DNA of 64,000 nt from Candidatus Gastranaerophilales bacterium (GCA_944325555.1 CALVAN010000007.1:26879-90878), one strand, 5' to 3'; counted from the stretch's first letter, positions 9,067-17,644 are shown. Made by a program: numbers and translations. The notes: a model not told the origin generated them from the letters alone.

Positions 9067-10149
9067 ATGACAGACTACAAAAGCTTATACAAAAAAATAA
9101 TAAAAGAATACAAAGAGTTTTACAAAACGCTAGATGCGCAAAATCTAAAACCCGCACAGTGTGCCTTGCGCGACTATCAGTTAAGGACGCTTGACTTTTG
9201 CAAAAAGATAATAAATCGTCTTGACAGCTTAGAGCTTCCATACTTTCCAATTGGCGGAACGCTGATAGGGGCGCTTCGCCACGGCGGTTTTGTTCCGTGG
9301 GATGATGATTTTGACATAGGAATGATGCGTGAGGATTACGACAGATTTTTGGATTTTTGTGCAAAAAATTACGTATGCATTCCGCCAAAGAAAATTTCTT
9401 TTTCCAAAAACAACAGGACGGCAGTGTGGAACGAGTATCTGAAACAATATCCCAAACGGGTTATTTATTCTCAAACCCCGCACCACACGCAGCTGATTTA
9501 CGGAACGAATATAGACGACTGTGTAAATATCGATATTTTTGCGCATGAATACTACGACACCGGCATAACGATTGGTTGGTTTAAGAATTATATAAGTGAA
9601 ATAAACAAGAAAAAATACAACAAAGATAACTTTCAAAAGATTTTGTCTTTCTTTGATGAAGAAAGACAAACAAATAATATATTTGTTGAAAAAAGCGAGC
9701 GAATATACTACGGTTTGGATAACATAGACAATTATATTTTAAGACACAGGGGCTTTTTTACGTATGATATGATTTTTCCTCTTCAAAAAATAAAGTTTGA
9801 AGATACGGAAATATCCGTACAAAACAGAGCTCTGGATTATGCACAGCTGCAATATTCAAACTGTATGTCCATGCCTGCCGATATAGAAATATCACCGCAC
9901 ATAAACAGAAGAAACGAAAGCAAAAATTGTTTTCAAACACAAGGTCAAAATTTCTTTAAAAGAATCTTATATCGTGTAATATTTGCAATATGTTTCAGAA
10001 ACGTAAATGACGAAAACGCCGATTACAAAACCCTTGTAGCCAAAGAGTGCAAGCATAAAATCTTTGCCAAAAACGAAAAAGAAATGTACAAAGAGCTTTA
10101 TGAAACAACAAAACAGAAATTGGAATTTTTAAAATCAATTGATAAATAG
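9067..10149 (+). CDS. LicD-family phosphotransferase
   Basis: 360 aa. The LicD/nucleotidyltransferase-fold core is clear around residues 57-95: FPIGGTLIGALRHGGFVPWDDD followed by FDIGMMREDYDRF. The invariant WDDDxD supplies the metal ligands. LicD proteins transfer phosphocholine (or analogous polar phosphate groups) from CDP-activated donors to surface glycans. Coming last in an operon that appears to make a CMP-activated phosphonate, it is the best candidate for attaching the phosphonate to a glycan (inference). Length is typical. The helical C-terminal part (about 240-360) is not family-diagnostic. Confidence 0.88.
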   Translation: MTDYKSLYKKIIKEYKEFYKTLDAQNLKPAQCALRDYQLRTLDFCKKIINRLDSLELPYFPIGGTLIGALRHGGFVPWDDDFDIGMMREDYDRFLDFCAKNYVCIPPKKISFSKNNRTAVWNEYLKQYPKRVIYSQTPHHTQLIYGTNIDDCVNIDIFAHEYYDTGITIGWFKNYISEINKKKYNKDNFQKILSFFDEERQTNNIFVEKSERIYYGLDNIDNYILRHRGFFTYDMIFPLQKIKFEDTEISVQNRALDYAQLQYSNCMSMPADIEISPHINRRNESKNCFQTQGQNFFKRILYRVIFAICFRNVNDENADYKTLVAKECKHKIFAKNEKEMYKELYETTKQKLEFLKSIDK

Positions 10150-10276
10150 TTTTATTGACTTACAGATAGTCAAATATTGCTGATGTTTTATAATGATAAT
10201 ATTTATTATGTAAATTTAAAAATAATATTGTATTTTATATTAATCTATGGAGTTGCTTTATTAGATACTGCGTAAG

Positions 10277-10417
10277 CAGTGTTAGCGAATTTGCGGACGG
10301 ATGAAATCCAGAAAGCGAGGTACAAAGTGAGCTAAGGCGCAGTGCAGCGAACGGCTGTACCGAGCGCAAAGCAAATTCAAGACAGCGGCTCTGCCGCAGG
10401 AATACGACTAAACACTG
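10277..10417. repeat. Nested palindromic element with AAGACAGC motif
   Basis: Concentric inverted arms: CAGTGTTAG (10277-10285) with CTAAACACTG (10408-10417, one base bulged); GAATTTGC (10287-10294) with GCAAATTC (10371-10378); GGTACA (10319-10324) with TGTACC (10356-10361). The stretch GCAAATTCAAGACAGC leads into a GCGGC-tct-GCCGC hairpin. A related arrangement recurs at 63858-63918, and the AAGACAGC core recurs in the tandem repeat near 43.6 kb. Confidence 0.6.
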
Positions 10418-10525
10418 TTAGTTTTTAGAGTGAATTTTGACAGACCGTAACGCAGTGGAGTGGATGCAAAATTTATTCTAAAAATTTACAGTGTTTTTTG
10501 ATTAGCGTTCTTTTCTCTTTCTTTG

Positions 10526-10681
10526 GTTCGTTTCTTTCTCTTTTGGTCGCAAAAAAGAGAAAGAAATGAACAAATAAAAAAGATAAACTAATATTTTTTA
10601 GATACTTGTCATTTATTAATAAATCTTTTTCTTTACGTTCATTTTTTCTTTTTGTTTGCGAGGCAAAAAGAAAAAACGAAC
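10526..10681. repeat. Pair of long hairpins in inverted orientation
   Basis: Hairpin 1 (10526-10571) has an arm starting GTTCGTTTCTTTCTC, a GGTCGC loop and a matching arm ending TGAAC. Hairpin 2 (10637-10681) has an arm starting GTTCATTTTTTC, a TTTGCGAGG loop and a matching arm ending CGAAC. The reverse complement of hairpin 2 matches hairpin 1, so the two are diverged inverted copies of one palindromic unit. Confidence 0.65.
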
Positions 10682-10955
10682 CAAAAAAGAAAAACACGCT
10701 ATATCAAAAGAGATTTTAAAACTCAGAAACGAAAATTTCCGTCCACTCGTAAAATGTCAAATTCGGTACGGTAAATTTTCATTCCTTCGTTTAAAAATCT
10801 CTAGCCAAAGTTCCGTCAGGGCTTCGCCCCGAACCCCCTACGGCTTACATCGTAAGCCGTAATAGTTATTGTATTTTCTATAACTAACTTATTTCTACAT
10901 AATAAATATTATCACTGCAAAGTGATAGCGCTGCACTTCGAAATATATCTGCTTT

Positions 10956-11992
10956 CTAGACCGATATTGATTGTTTAATTGCACTGCAGGTCTTTTTTAA
11001 CTTGTCATGATATTTAAAAATAAAATACGGCATTTTTAATATTGTTTTATACTGTGCAAAATATTCGCTTTTAGATACAACCGAATCGCCTATGTTTTTA
11101 TGAATATACTTAAAGGTTTTTTGCATAACCTTGTAAAACTTTGCTTTTGCGGCGGGGGTAATGTGTTTGTAGTGGTAAAAGAAGTTTCTTATTTTTCGCA
11201 GCACAAACTGCTCAAAAAATATGCTGCCGTATTTTGTTTTTTTAATTTCTTTTTCACACAGCAAAAAATCTTCATAGAATGCATTTATACAGCGTTCCAC
11301 GGTTCTTGTCGAAGAGTTATCACGCAGTCTGTAATTATACAGACATTTGTTTAATACGCTAACCCTGTCGACATTAGCCAAAAAGCAGAAAAACGGAACG
11401 TGATCTTCAAGATGTTTGTGCGCCGCATAGCGGTAACCGTATTTTTGCATACTGTCACGCCTGTACATTCTGAAAGGACGAGGGGTTGTGTTGTAGATAA
11501 AATCTTTTGCTTCAAGCGGAGAGAATACACGTTCTCCAAACTTTGCGTAAAAAGCATCTGCGGGTTTGTAAATGTGTTTTTTGTTGTCCGAGCCGACCTC
11601 GTAAACATTAAACATCAGTATCTCGCAGTTGTCCTGCTCCATTTTATTGTACATAAGCTCCAGAGCATCGGGTTCAAGCCAATCATCGCTGTCGACAAAA
11701 AGGACATACTTGCCCGTAACATACTGCAGGGCGTTGTTCCTTGCAACGCCCTGTCCTGAATTTTTCTGGCATAAAACATGTAACCTTTCAGTGCATTGTT
11801 GATATTCTGTAAGAATATCAACAGACGTGTCTGTTGATATTCTGTAAGAATATCAACAGACGTGTCTGTTGAACCGTCGTCGACGCAGTACACCTCAATA
11901 TCCTTGAAGGACTGATTTAATATGCTGTCCAGACATTCTCTTAAATACTCTTCGCAATTGTAAACTGGTATAACTATGGAAATCAGCGCCAT
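10956..11992 (-). pseudogene. GT2 glycosyltransferase broken by a 35-bp tandem duplication
   Basis: Reads as one GT2 gene in two frames. The first part (11992 to ~11800) starts MALISIVIPVYNCEEYLRE and includes VDDGSTDTS. The frame is then lost, and the second part continues in another frame to 10956 (from MYNKMEQDN onward). The shift is caused by a 35-bp direct duplication at 11797-11872. Removing one copy restores an uninterrupted frame of 1002 bases (333 aa) that regains the missing GT2 core: NSGQGVARNNAL and the DxD motif in LFVDSDDWLEPD. As written, the protein ends after 125 aa and lacks the DxD. The start overlaps the stop of the preceding TagF-like gene (TAATG). It is either an off-phase gene, a recent mutation or an assembly error. 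Confidence 0.85.
11797..11872. repeat. 35-bp tandem duplication (2.2 copies) inside GT2
   Basis: Positions 11797-11837 match 11832-11872 exactly at a spacing of 35 bases. Each unit contains two palindromes, TTGATATTCT-gta-AGAATATCAA and CAGAC-GT-GTCTG. Because 35 is not a multiple of three, it shifts the frame. Confidence 0.95.
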
Positions 11993-13293
11993 TATTCAAT
12001 CTCCAGCGTGTTTTTTATGTCGGTTAAAATATTGTTTGCAGCATAATTGTTCTGATAACCAGCAGTTTTTAACAGGCTTAATCTCTTTTCTTTTAAATAA
12101 TCATTGCCTTTTATAACAACCTCGTCAAGAGCGTTTTCAAGCTCCGTAATGCCGCAAACGTTATAATAATTATCCACAATCCGTTGTACTGAAGGGTTAA
12201 ACGGAGTTGCATCAGGTGATTTTAAATAAATAAGCGGCTTGCCCGTATAAAAATATTCTGTTTCAAAAGAGCCGCAGTCCGTTATCATCGCCTTGGATTC
12301 CATAAACATATCAAGATAATTGCCCGTTTCACACACTTGACCTACTTTATTCCATTCGTTCCAATAGTTTTCGGCGTCCTGCTTTTTCATATATTTATGC
12401 CGGATTAAATAATTTTTTAAACACGGATGCGGCTTAAACACCCAGTTTATTTCGGGATGTTTTTGCGCATAATCAAGCATAAATCTTCCGTTGCTCAAAA
12501 ACGTGCCCCAGCAAAGGTTGTTGTCCTTGTCCACAGACCAGTGCGGAGCATATATTACAAACTTTTTGTCCTCAAAATGTTTGTCCCTGTTTAAATAAAA
12601 GTAATCAAGCATCGGATGCCCGACAGCTTTAAGATTTACTCCATTGTTGGTCATATTAAAGGCGTAATAATCTTTTATTAAAGCATCCAAAACATAATGG
12701 GTTTGCACATACTGATGAAATCTTAAATAATACTCGATGTGAGATACTGAAGTTGCAACAAAATAAGGCACATAATATGTCAGCGCAAATTTTGAACAAA
12801 CAACAGGTCCCTGTGAGGTTTCAACATACCACGGATGCTGATAAATTATAATATCGGGCTTTGGCTGCATTTGTTCAAAGGGTATGTGTCTGTCGTTTTC
12901 AAAATCATAAGCATACTCTACACGCATATTTTGAGCTTTGAAAAAGTCAAACACCTTTTTTAGTTCGTCAGGTTTTTGAAAATTAAAGTTTTCCTTAGGT
13001 GCAGCGTTTTTGGTTACAAAAATATAAGGGATAAAATGTTCGTCTTTTTCCAAAAGGTCATAAAGGCTCTGACATTTCCATTTTGTTTCGTCATATACAT
13101 AAAAAGCAACATTGAGTTTTTGGTGTTTTGCCTTTTTGCGAATATGTTTAAGTACGCCTTTTTTATTTTTGTTTATGTATTTAACATTAAAAAAAACTTT
13201 AAGGTTTACGCCAAAATCACGCAGTTTTTCCCTGTACTTTGCAGGAAGAAACAGAGCCGCAATCTGTGCAATTTTATCGTAAGGAACATACAT
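11992..13293 (-). CDS. TagB/TagF-like CDP-polyol phosphotransferase
   Basis: 433 aa. The C-terminal two thirds match the CDP-glycerol glycerophosphotransferase family: VIYAPHWSVDKDN, WVFKPHPCLKN near residue 300, and AMITDCGSFETEYFYTGKPLIYL near 345-367. These are the catalytic H..P.H and D..S...E elements of TagF-type enzymes. The family moves glycerol- or ribitol-phosphate from CDP-linked donors onto a glycan or lipid acceptor. No CDP-glycerol synthase besides the Fom1-like cytidylyltransferase at 4002 is visible here, so the donor may be the CMP-phosphonate (inference). It is the second gene of a three-gene minus-strand operon, 2 bases after the 13296 gene and overlapping GT2. Confidence 0.82.
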   Translation of the reverse strand: MYVPYDKIAQIAALFLPAKYREKLRDFGVNLKVFFNVKYINKNKKGVLKHIRKKAKHQKLNVAFYVYDETKWKCQSLYDLLEKDEHFIPYIFVTKNAAPKENFNFQKPDELKKVFDFFKAQNMRVEYAYDFENDRHIPFEQMQPKPDIIIYQHPWYVETSQGPVVCSKFALTYYVPYFVATSVSHIEYYLRFHQYVQTHYVLDALIKDYYAFNMTNNGVNLKAVGHPMLDYFYLNRDKHFEDKKFVIYAPHWSVDKDNNLCWGTFLSNGRFMLDYAQKHPEINWVFKPHPCLKNYLIRHKYMKKQDAENYWNEWNKVGQVCETGNYLDMFMESKAMITDCGSFETEYFYTGKPLIYLKSPDATPFNPSVQRIVDNYYNVCGITELENALDEVVIKGNDYLKEKRLSLLKTAGYQNNYAANNILTDIKNTLEIE

Positions 13294-13295
13294 GG

Positions 13296-13697
13296 TTATT
13301 TACTCCATATTTCCCTGATTAAATCCCACAGCGGAATCCGTGCGAGAGGATAGACTTTTGTTTTTGTCTTATCAAAAACGTTTATCTCAAAATCCTCAAT
13401 TATCCCAAGATATTGCAGCGTTGCAACAAGCACTACATCGGGGTTGTAATCTTTCATTTTGTTTTTGGGGATAATTTTGTACCCCGAAAAGTCTTGTCCC
13501 TCTTGTTCTTGTGAAAACTTCATATCGGAAATTCCGATAATATTCAATTTCGACAGGTCATAATGCTCTTTGATGTATTGAAACAATGAGCCTGAGCCGT
13601 AAATTATTACCGTTTTGTTTTTGAGTTTTTTGTTGAGCTTTGAAAGATATTTTTCAAATTTTATATGCTTAAGATGTTCTTTTAAATCCCCGCCCAT
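13296..13697 (-). CDS. Small Rossmann-like protein, paralogue of the 8664-9062 gene
   Basis: 133 aa, unnamed family. VIIYGSGSLFQYIKEHYDLSKLNIIGISD (residues 29-57) repeats the GxG strand-loop-helix and the DLSKLNI phrase of the 8664 protein, and the ends also match in style (IPLWDLIREIWSK against LPLIFMIKQILK). AAGGA lies 5 bases before the ATG. It is first in the operon with the TagF-like enzyme and the broken GT2. That each of the two transferase operons carries one copy suggests a shared accessory role; no function is claimed. Confidence 0.7.
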   Translation of the reverse strand: MGGDLKEHLKHIKFEKYLSKLNKKLKNKTVIIYGSGSLFQYIKEHYDLSKLNIIGISDMKFSQEQEGQDFSGYKIIPKNKMKDYNPDVVLVATLQYLGIIEDFEINVFDKTKTKVYPLARIPLWDLIREIWSK

Positions 13698-13778
13698 AGC
13701 AATCCTTACTGTAAGGTGTAAACAAAATTTGACATTATTTTAGCAAAAACAAATAAAGTGCAAAAGTTTTTTGCTGTC

Positions 13779-13818
13779 CGGCAGGTATGCCTGCTATAAA
13801 CTACACACCCTCTCCGGC
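13779..13818. repeat. Short palindromic repeats in divergent gap
   Basis: GCAGG-tat-GCCTGC-like and CTCTC-CGGC-GAGAG hairpins lie between the divergent operons. The second resembles the CCCTCTCC..GGAGAGGG palindrome at 18205. Confidence 0.4.
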
Positions 13819-13858
13819 GAGAGAAGATTATTTTTTGTTATATATTCGTAACAAACTA

Positions 13859-13887
13859 TTGTGCAAAGTCAAAACAGGTTTCATAAT
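13859..13887 (+). promoter_or_regulatory. Possible promoter of the HKD-exonuclease operon
   Basis: TTGTGC (13859-13864), a 17-base spacer and CATAAT (13882-13887), 36 bases before the chosen start. Weak match, assigned by eye. Confidence 0.35.
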
Positions 13888-13922
13888 AAAGATATCGGTC
13901 TTTATTTGTGGAAGTTGAGTGT

Positions 13923-15899
13923 ATGAATAATATTGCGATTTCACCGTTTTTGTATGTTGTAAAAAAACACATATCTTTCGGGACAAACCCTAATGACTCT
14001 TATCAAAAACAAATCCCAAAACCCATTGTAAAAACACCCAAAAAAGATCATCCGGTTGCGCTTGAGGATGTTTCGTTTTTTGTTGCAAAAAAAATTGCGG
14101 AAAACGCAAACAAACTAGGGCTTTCCCGTACGGAATACCTTATACAAAACATAAAATCTCTTGCCTACATCCCGCAGGTTATTCCCGAAGATTCAAAAAC
14201 AGCCATTGTAGGCAGAACAAATGTTACCACTCTCATAGACGGCGGACAGATTTTTGACAAAGCCGTTGAATACATAAAAAGTGCGCAGGATTCCATCCAG
14301 ATAGAAATGTTTGAATTTCAGCACCCTTCAATTGACGGACACAAATGGCCGTCCAACGGCGCAGAAGCCGTTGACGGTTTTGAAGAACACAACAGCCTGC
14401 TGCCTATGATTATCAAAAAGAAAAAAGAAAATCCTAACCTTAAGGTACAGATTATTCTTGATGCGCACAAATGGTACATGGACGGAACAGGCGCCCCGAC
14501 AAGGCATTACAACAATCAGGACATGATAAGATACCTCAAGCTCAACGGCATTGATGTTGTTCCTTATCCCCGTCCGGCGCAAAGCGGCGCAGCGCTGCAG
14601 CACGTAAAACTCGTTGCTGTTGACGGTAAAAAACTTATCATAGGCGGTATGAACTGGGGCACGCATTCCACGGCAAACCACGACGCCTGCGTTGCATTGG
14701 AAACCCGTGACGGATACAAAAACTCGGAGGTCGACAACATCCTTACTGAAATTTTCAACAAAGACTGGGCTTTCTCCTGGCAAAGGCTCGGGCGGACAAA
14801 GATTGTGGCAGGTCCTTTAACAGAGGACGAACAGCAGTTCTACAAAGGGTTGAACAAGGAAATAAAAGACGAAAACGTAGAGTATATGAAAATAGTGGGC
14901 AAACTCTATGACAATGAAAAAGACAGAAACCGCTACGACGAAAAAGACCTTTCCAAACTGGATATTATAAAAAGAAACCCCGTTGAAAATCCTGCAATAA
15001 AAGTTCTTTCAACAAAGCCGAGAGAACTCGCCTATATAGGAGAGCAGGGCTCCGAATCCATCCGACAATACGTCATGGACAAGGTTAAAACGGCAAAGAA
15101 AATAAGAGCCGAGCTGTTTGTACTCTCGGATAAAGAGATTATCCAAACAATAATTGACAGGGTGCACAAGGGCGAGTTAGACGCAAAAATCATTGTCGAC
15201 CCGTCCATTATCGAAGAGTTTCCGTATTGCAACACCGCATACCAAAAACTTGTGGAAAACAACATTGATGTCAGACAGTACAAAACCGATGCAAAAATTA
15301 CCCAGCGCATGCACGGAAAATGGGCCGTGTTCGACGACAAAGAGGTGCTTATCGGTTCTGCCAACTGGTCTGCAATGGCAATGAACCAGAACCTTAAAAA
15401 AGGGCAAAGAGAAGATTACGAAAAATACACGGAAGAAATAAACCGAGAGATTGTCGGCTACTTAAAAACCGTGGAGAAATACGAGGACGCCCTCGGCCTG
15501 CCGCCGTTGATAAGGAAAAAGCTGGATTACAAAGAGGTGCTTTTAAGACGCAGAAAAATAAAAAAAGCTGTCAACGAAATTAACGAAACAGGCTCAGCAA
15601 AAATAAGATTGCAGGACAAAACGTACGAATTCGGCGTAAAAGACCGTTCGGACTTAAACACAGTAAAAGGCTATTACAAAATAATTATTGACAGAAACAA
15701 CGCAAAAGAAAAATACAAACGAGGCAACAATGAGGCTGCAATTGCCTTTGAAAAGCCGATTCTTGCAAGGGTGTTTTTAAAACAGTTTGAAAAGGACTGG
15801 AAACACTCGGAATCCGAATACGAAAAAGTTAAAAACAGGTTCTATGAGGCTCCGCCAATGATAGCAGGCGGCACTTCAAAACTGGATTTGGTAGGTTAA
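13923..15899 (+). CDS. Phospholipase D-like (HKD) phosphodiesterase
   Basis: About 658 aa with two HxK-x4-D motifs: HVKLVAVD near residue 227, followed by GGMNWGTHS, and HGKWAVFD near residue 464, followed by GSANWSAMAM. Each is preceded by a strand-rich PLD fold (IQIEMFEFQHPS; IRAELFVLSDKE). The family includes cardiolipin synthases and non-specific nucleases. There is no signal peptide or membrane segment, so a cytosolic phosphodiesterase or nuclease is more likely than a lipid synthase. I chose the ATG at 13923 (GGAAG 8 bases upstream); a GTG at 13908 is also in frame. The N-terminus has a short SFGTNPN motif. The C-terminal ~150 residues are not assigned. The exonuclease gene starts 2 bases after the stop. 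Confidence 0.85.
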   Translation: MNNIAISPFLYVVKKHISFGTNPNDSYQKQIPKPIVKTPKKDHPVALEDVSFFVAKKIAENANKLGLSRTEYLIQNIKSLAYIPQVIPEDSKTAIVGRTNVTTLIDGGQIFDKAVEYIKSAQDSIQIEMFEFQHPSIDGHKWPSNGAEAVDGFEEHNSLLPMIIKKKKENPNLKVQIILDAHKWYMDGTGAPTRHYNNQDMIRYLKLNGIDVVPYPRPAQSGAALQHVKLVAVDGKKLIIGGMNWGTHSTANHDACVALETRDGYKNSEVDNILTEIFNKDWAFSWQRLGRTKIVAGPLTEDEQQFYKGLNKEIKDENVEYMKIVGKLYDNEKDRNRYDEKDLSKLDIIKRNPVENPAIKVLSTKPRELAYIGEQGSESIRQYVMDKVKTAKKIRAELFVLSDKEIIQTIIDRVHKGELDAKIIVDPSIIEEFPYCNTAYQKLVENNIDVRQYKTDAKITQRMHGKWAVFDDKEVLIGSANWSAMAMNQNLKKGQREDYEKYTEEINREIVGYLKTVEKYEDALGLPPLIRKKLDYKEVLLRRRKIKKAVNEINETGSAKIRLQDKTYEFGVKDRSDLNTVKGYYKIIIDRNNAKEKYKRGNNEAAIAFEKPILARVFLKQFEKDWKHSESEYEKVKNRFYEAPPMIAGGTSKLDLVG

Positions 15900-15901
15900 G
15901 T

Positions 15902-17644
15902 ATGAAAATTTCCGCTGTTACGTTTTATACAAACAACAAAACAAATTTGCCCGTACGCAAAAATTCTCCCGATACTCCCGCAGAAAACGGCGAGAGAACA
16001 ATCGATGTTGATATACCTTATTTTACTCCGGTCTTAAACAGGTTTGTCCCCACTTTTAAGGGCGACTTTTTCGAAAACAACTTCACCAGAAAAGTTGAGG
16101 GCAAGGAGTATCAGGGGCTGGGACTTATGGAAAAGAACGAAATAGGCTCTGCCGAGTGGTACGATTTTTCAAAAGTCGGGTGGGAATATTTAAGCAAAGA
16201 GCCGCTCGATTGGAAAACAGCAACCCCGAGGGATTTTTACGTATTCTTGCAGGCAAATGCGCTGGCAGAGGGCTACGAGTCTGCCTGGGTGCGGCGATTT
16301 AACTACACAAACCGTAAAAAAATGCTGGCGACCTCTCATTCAATAGATTCACGTACTGTAAAAGAGCCGCCATCAAAGGATTTGAAATACGACATATACA
16401 AGGACAAATCTTTTGCCTCTAACTTGGAGGAGCTTTTAGATACAAGGCGTCACAAGTCACTGGACAAGCCGATTACTGACGAAAACGGAAACCTTTGCCT
16501 TGATGCGGTTGTGTTCGATACGGAAACAACAGGCACAAACACCTCTGACGAAAGCAGACCTCTTGATAAAATCATTCAAATAGGCGCAATTCAGGTTAAA
16601 AAAGGAAAAATCGTTCCCGAAAGCGCAATGAGTCAGCTTATTAACCCGGAAATTCATATACCTGAAGCCGCCTCAAACGTTCACGGCATTTATGACGACG
16701 ATGTAAAAAATGCTCCGGTTATGGAACAGGTGCTAAAACCGTTTGTTAACAACTATTTAAACAAGAAAAACGGTATAATCGTCGCTTACAACTCGCAGTT
16801 TGATATTACAATGCTCAACAACGCAATACGTGAGCATAACGGCTATTCGGCAGACGAGCTGAAGCCCAAAAGATACTTTAAAGTAATAGATCCATTTTTG
16901 CTGATGCAAAGAATCCACCCTTATGTCGGTGCGTCAAAGCGGCTGTCCAACCAGTACAGATACTTCTTTGCAAAGAATATGGAAAATGCGCACGATGCAT
17001 TTGCCGATGTAAAAGGAACGGTGGACATACTCAAATACACGCTTTATTATCTTGACAAACACCGTGTTGACAAGACAAAACCGCTGACGATAAGAGAGGT
17101 TCTGCTATTCCAGAATGGTTTTGAGGTTCCGAATATTGATATTCCTTTAGATGCGCAGGGCTGCAACGCAAACGTTAATTTCCGCACTTCTTACAGACCG
17201 GTATCAATAAGCGTGGACAACTATCACAACGGCTATATGCTTACAAAGCAGGATATAAAAGAGCTTGAGCCGATAATCGGAGAAGAAAACGCCAAAAAGC
17301 TCCGTAACGAGGTTCAGAACGAAAAAATTGACATGAAACAGCCTTCGGGGCTGCCGATTAACGCTGCGGAAACAAGACCGACTCCGGACGGAAAAGGTAT
17401 GGAAAATGCTTTTTACGTAATGAAGAATAATTTTAAAAAGGTTCTGGAATTTGCCAAAATAGACGCCTATCAGGACAAATCAAAAGAGGAAATCATTGAA
17501 CTGATAACGGACAAAGCAAAAAATTACATACACAAAGATTCCATTGACTTTTGGATGAAAAACCCCAACCCCTTTGACATAAAAGAGGGCAACGACCTGC
17601 CTGATTTTGAAATTTCCAAAAGGGTTATGGAAGAAGCTATATAA
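15902..17644 (+). CDS. DEDDh 3'-5' exonuclease with lineage-specific N-terminus
   Basis: 580 aa. The DnaQ-like exonuclease core spans about 195-385: ExoI VVFDTETTG (D206, E208), ExoII IVAYNSQFDITML, and ExoIII HDAFADV (H364, D369). Its closest relatives by eye are the epsilon/DinG-type exonucleases that trim single-stranded ends. Residues 1-195 are of no family I know and contain PTFKGDFF near residue 50. The C-terminal ~190 residues are also unassigned. No helicase or polymerase domain is attached. It forms an operon with the HKD protein, so both probably act on the same substrate; a nucleic acid is the simplest common one (inference). Confidence 0.85.
   Translation: MKISAVTFYTNNKTNLPVRKNSPDTPAENGERTIDVDIPYFTPVLNRFVPTFKGDFFENNFTRKVEGKEYQGLGLMEKNEIGSAEWYDFSKVGWEYLSKEPLDWKTATPRDFYVFLQANALAEGYESAWVRRFNYTNRKKMLATSHSIDSRTVKEPPSKDLKYDIYKDKSFASNLEELLDTRRHKSLDKPITDENGNLCLDAVVFDTETTGTNTSDESRPLDKIIQIGAIQVKKGKIVPESAMSQLINPEIHIPEAASNVHGIYDDDVKNAPVMEQVLKPFVNNYLNKKNGIIVAYNSQFDITMLNNAIREHNGYSADELKPKRYFKVIDPFLLMQRIHPYVGASKRLSNQYRYFFAKNMENAHDAFADVKGTVDILKYTLYYLDKHRVDKTKPLTIREVLLFQNGFEVPNIDIPLDAQGCNANVNFRTSYRPVSISVDNYHNGYMLTKQDIKELEPIIGEENAKKLRNEVQNEKIDMKQPSGLPINAAETRPTPDGKGMENAFYVMKNNFKKVLEFAKIDAYQDKSKEEIIELITDKAKNYIHKDSIDFWMKNPNPFDIKEGNDLPDFEISKRVMEEAI

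Larger units (their letters stand above)
10150..10955. other. 806-base gene-free gap with palindromic repeats
   Basis: No convincing gene. Two short open frames here are low-complexity by-products of Lys/Phe-rich hairpin sequence. The gap holds a nested palindromic element (10277-10417), two long inverted repeats in opposite orientation (10526-10681) and a perfect 10-bp hairpin, TACGGCTTAC-atc-GTAAGCCGTA (10839-10861). It separates the plus-strand phosphonate operon from the converging minus-strand operon, so some hairpins may end transcription, although none is followed by a good T-run. Confidence 0.7.

Noticed and set aside
8864..9388. 174-codon open frame on the minus strand
   Set aside because: It is antisense to the small Rossmann-like gene and licD, with no recognisable domain and no ribosome site.
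10473..10862. Lys/Phe-rich short open frames on both strands
   Set aside because: They are translations of A/T-rich hairpin repeats; no start signals and no protein-like composition.
10956..11992. Programmed ribosomal frameshift to join the two GT2 halves
   Set aside because: The break is fully explained by an exact 35-bp duplication; no slippery heptamer or stimulator is needed.
14328..15407. Several minus-strand open frames of 60-150 codons
   Set aside because: They are shadows of the HKD gene, which has both catalytic motifs in frame.
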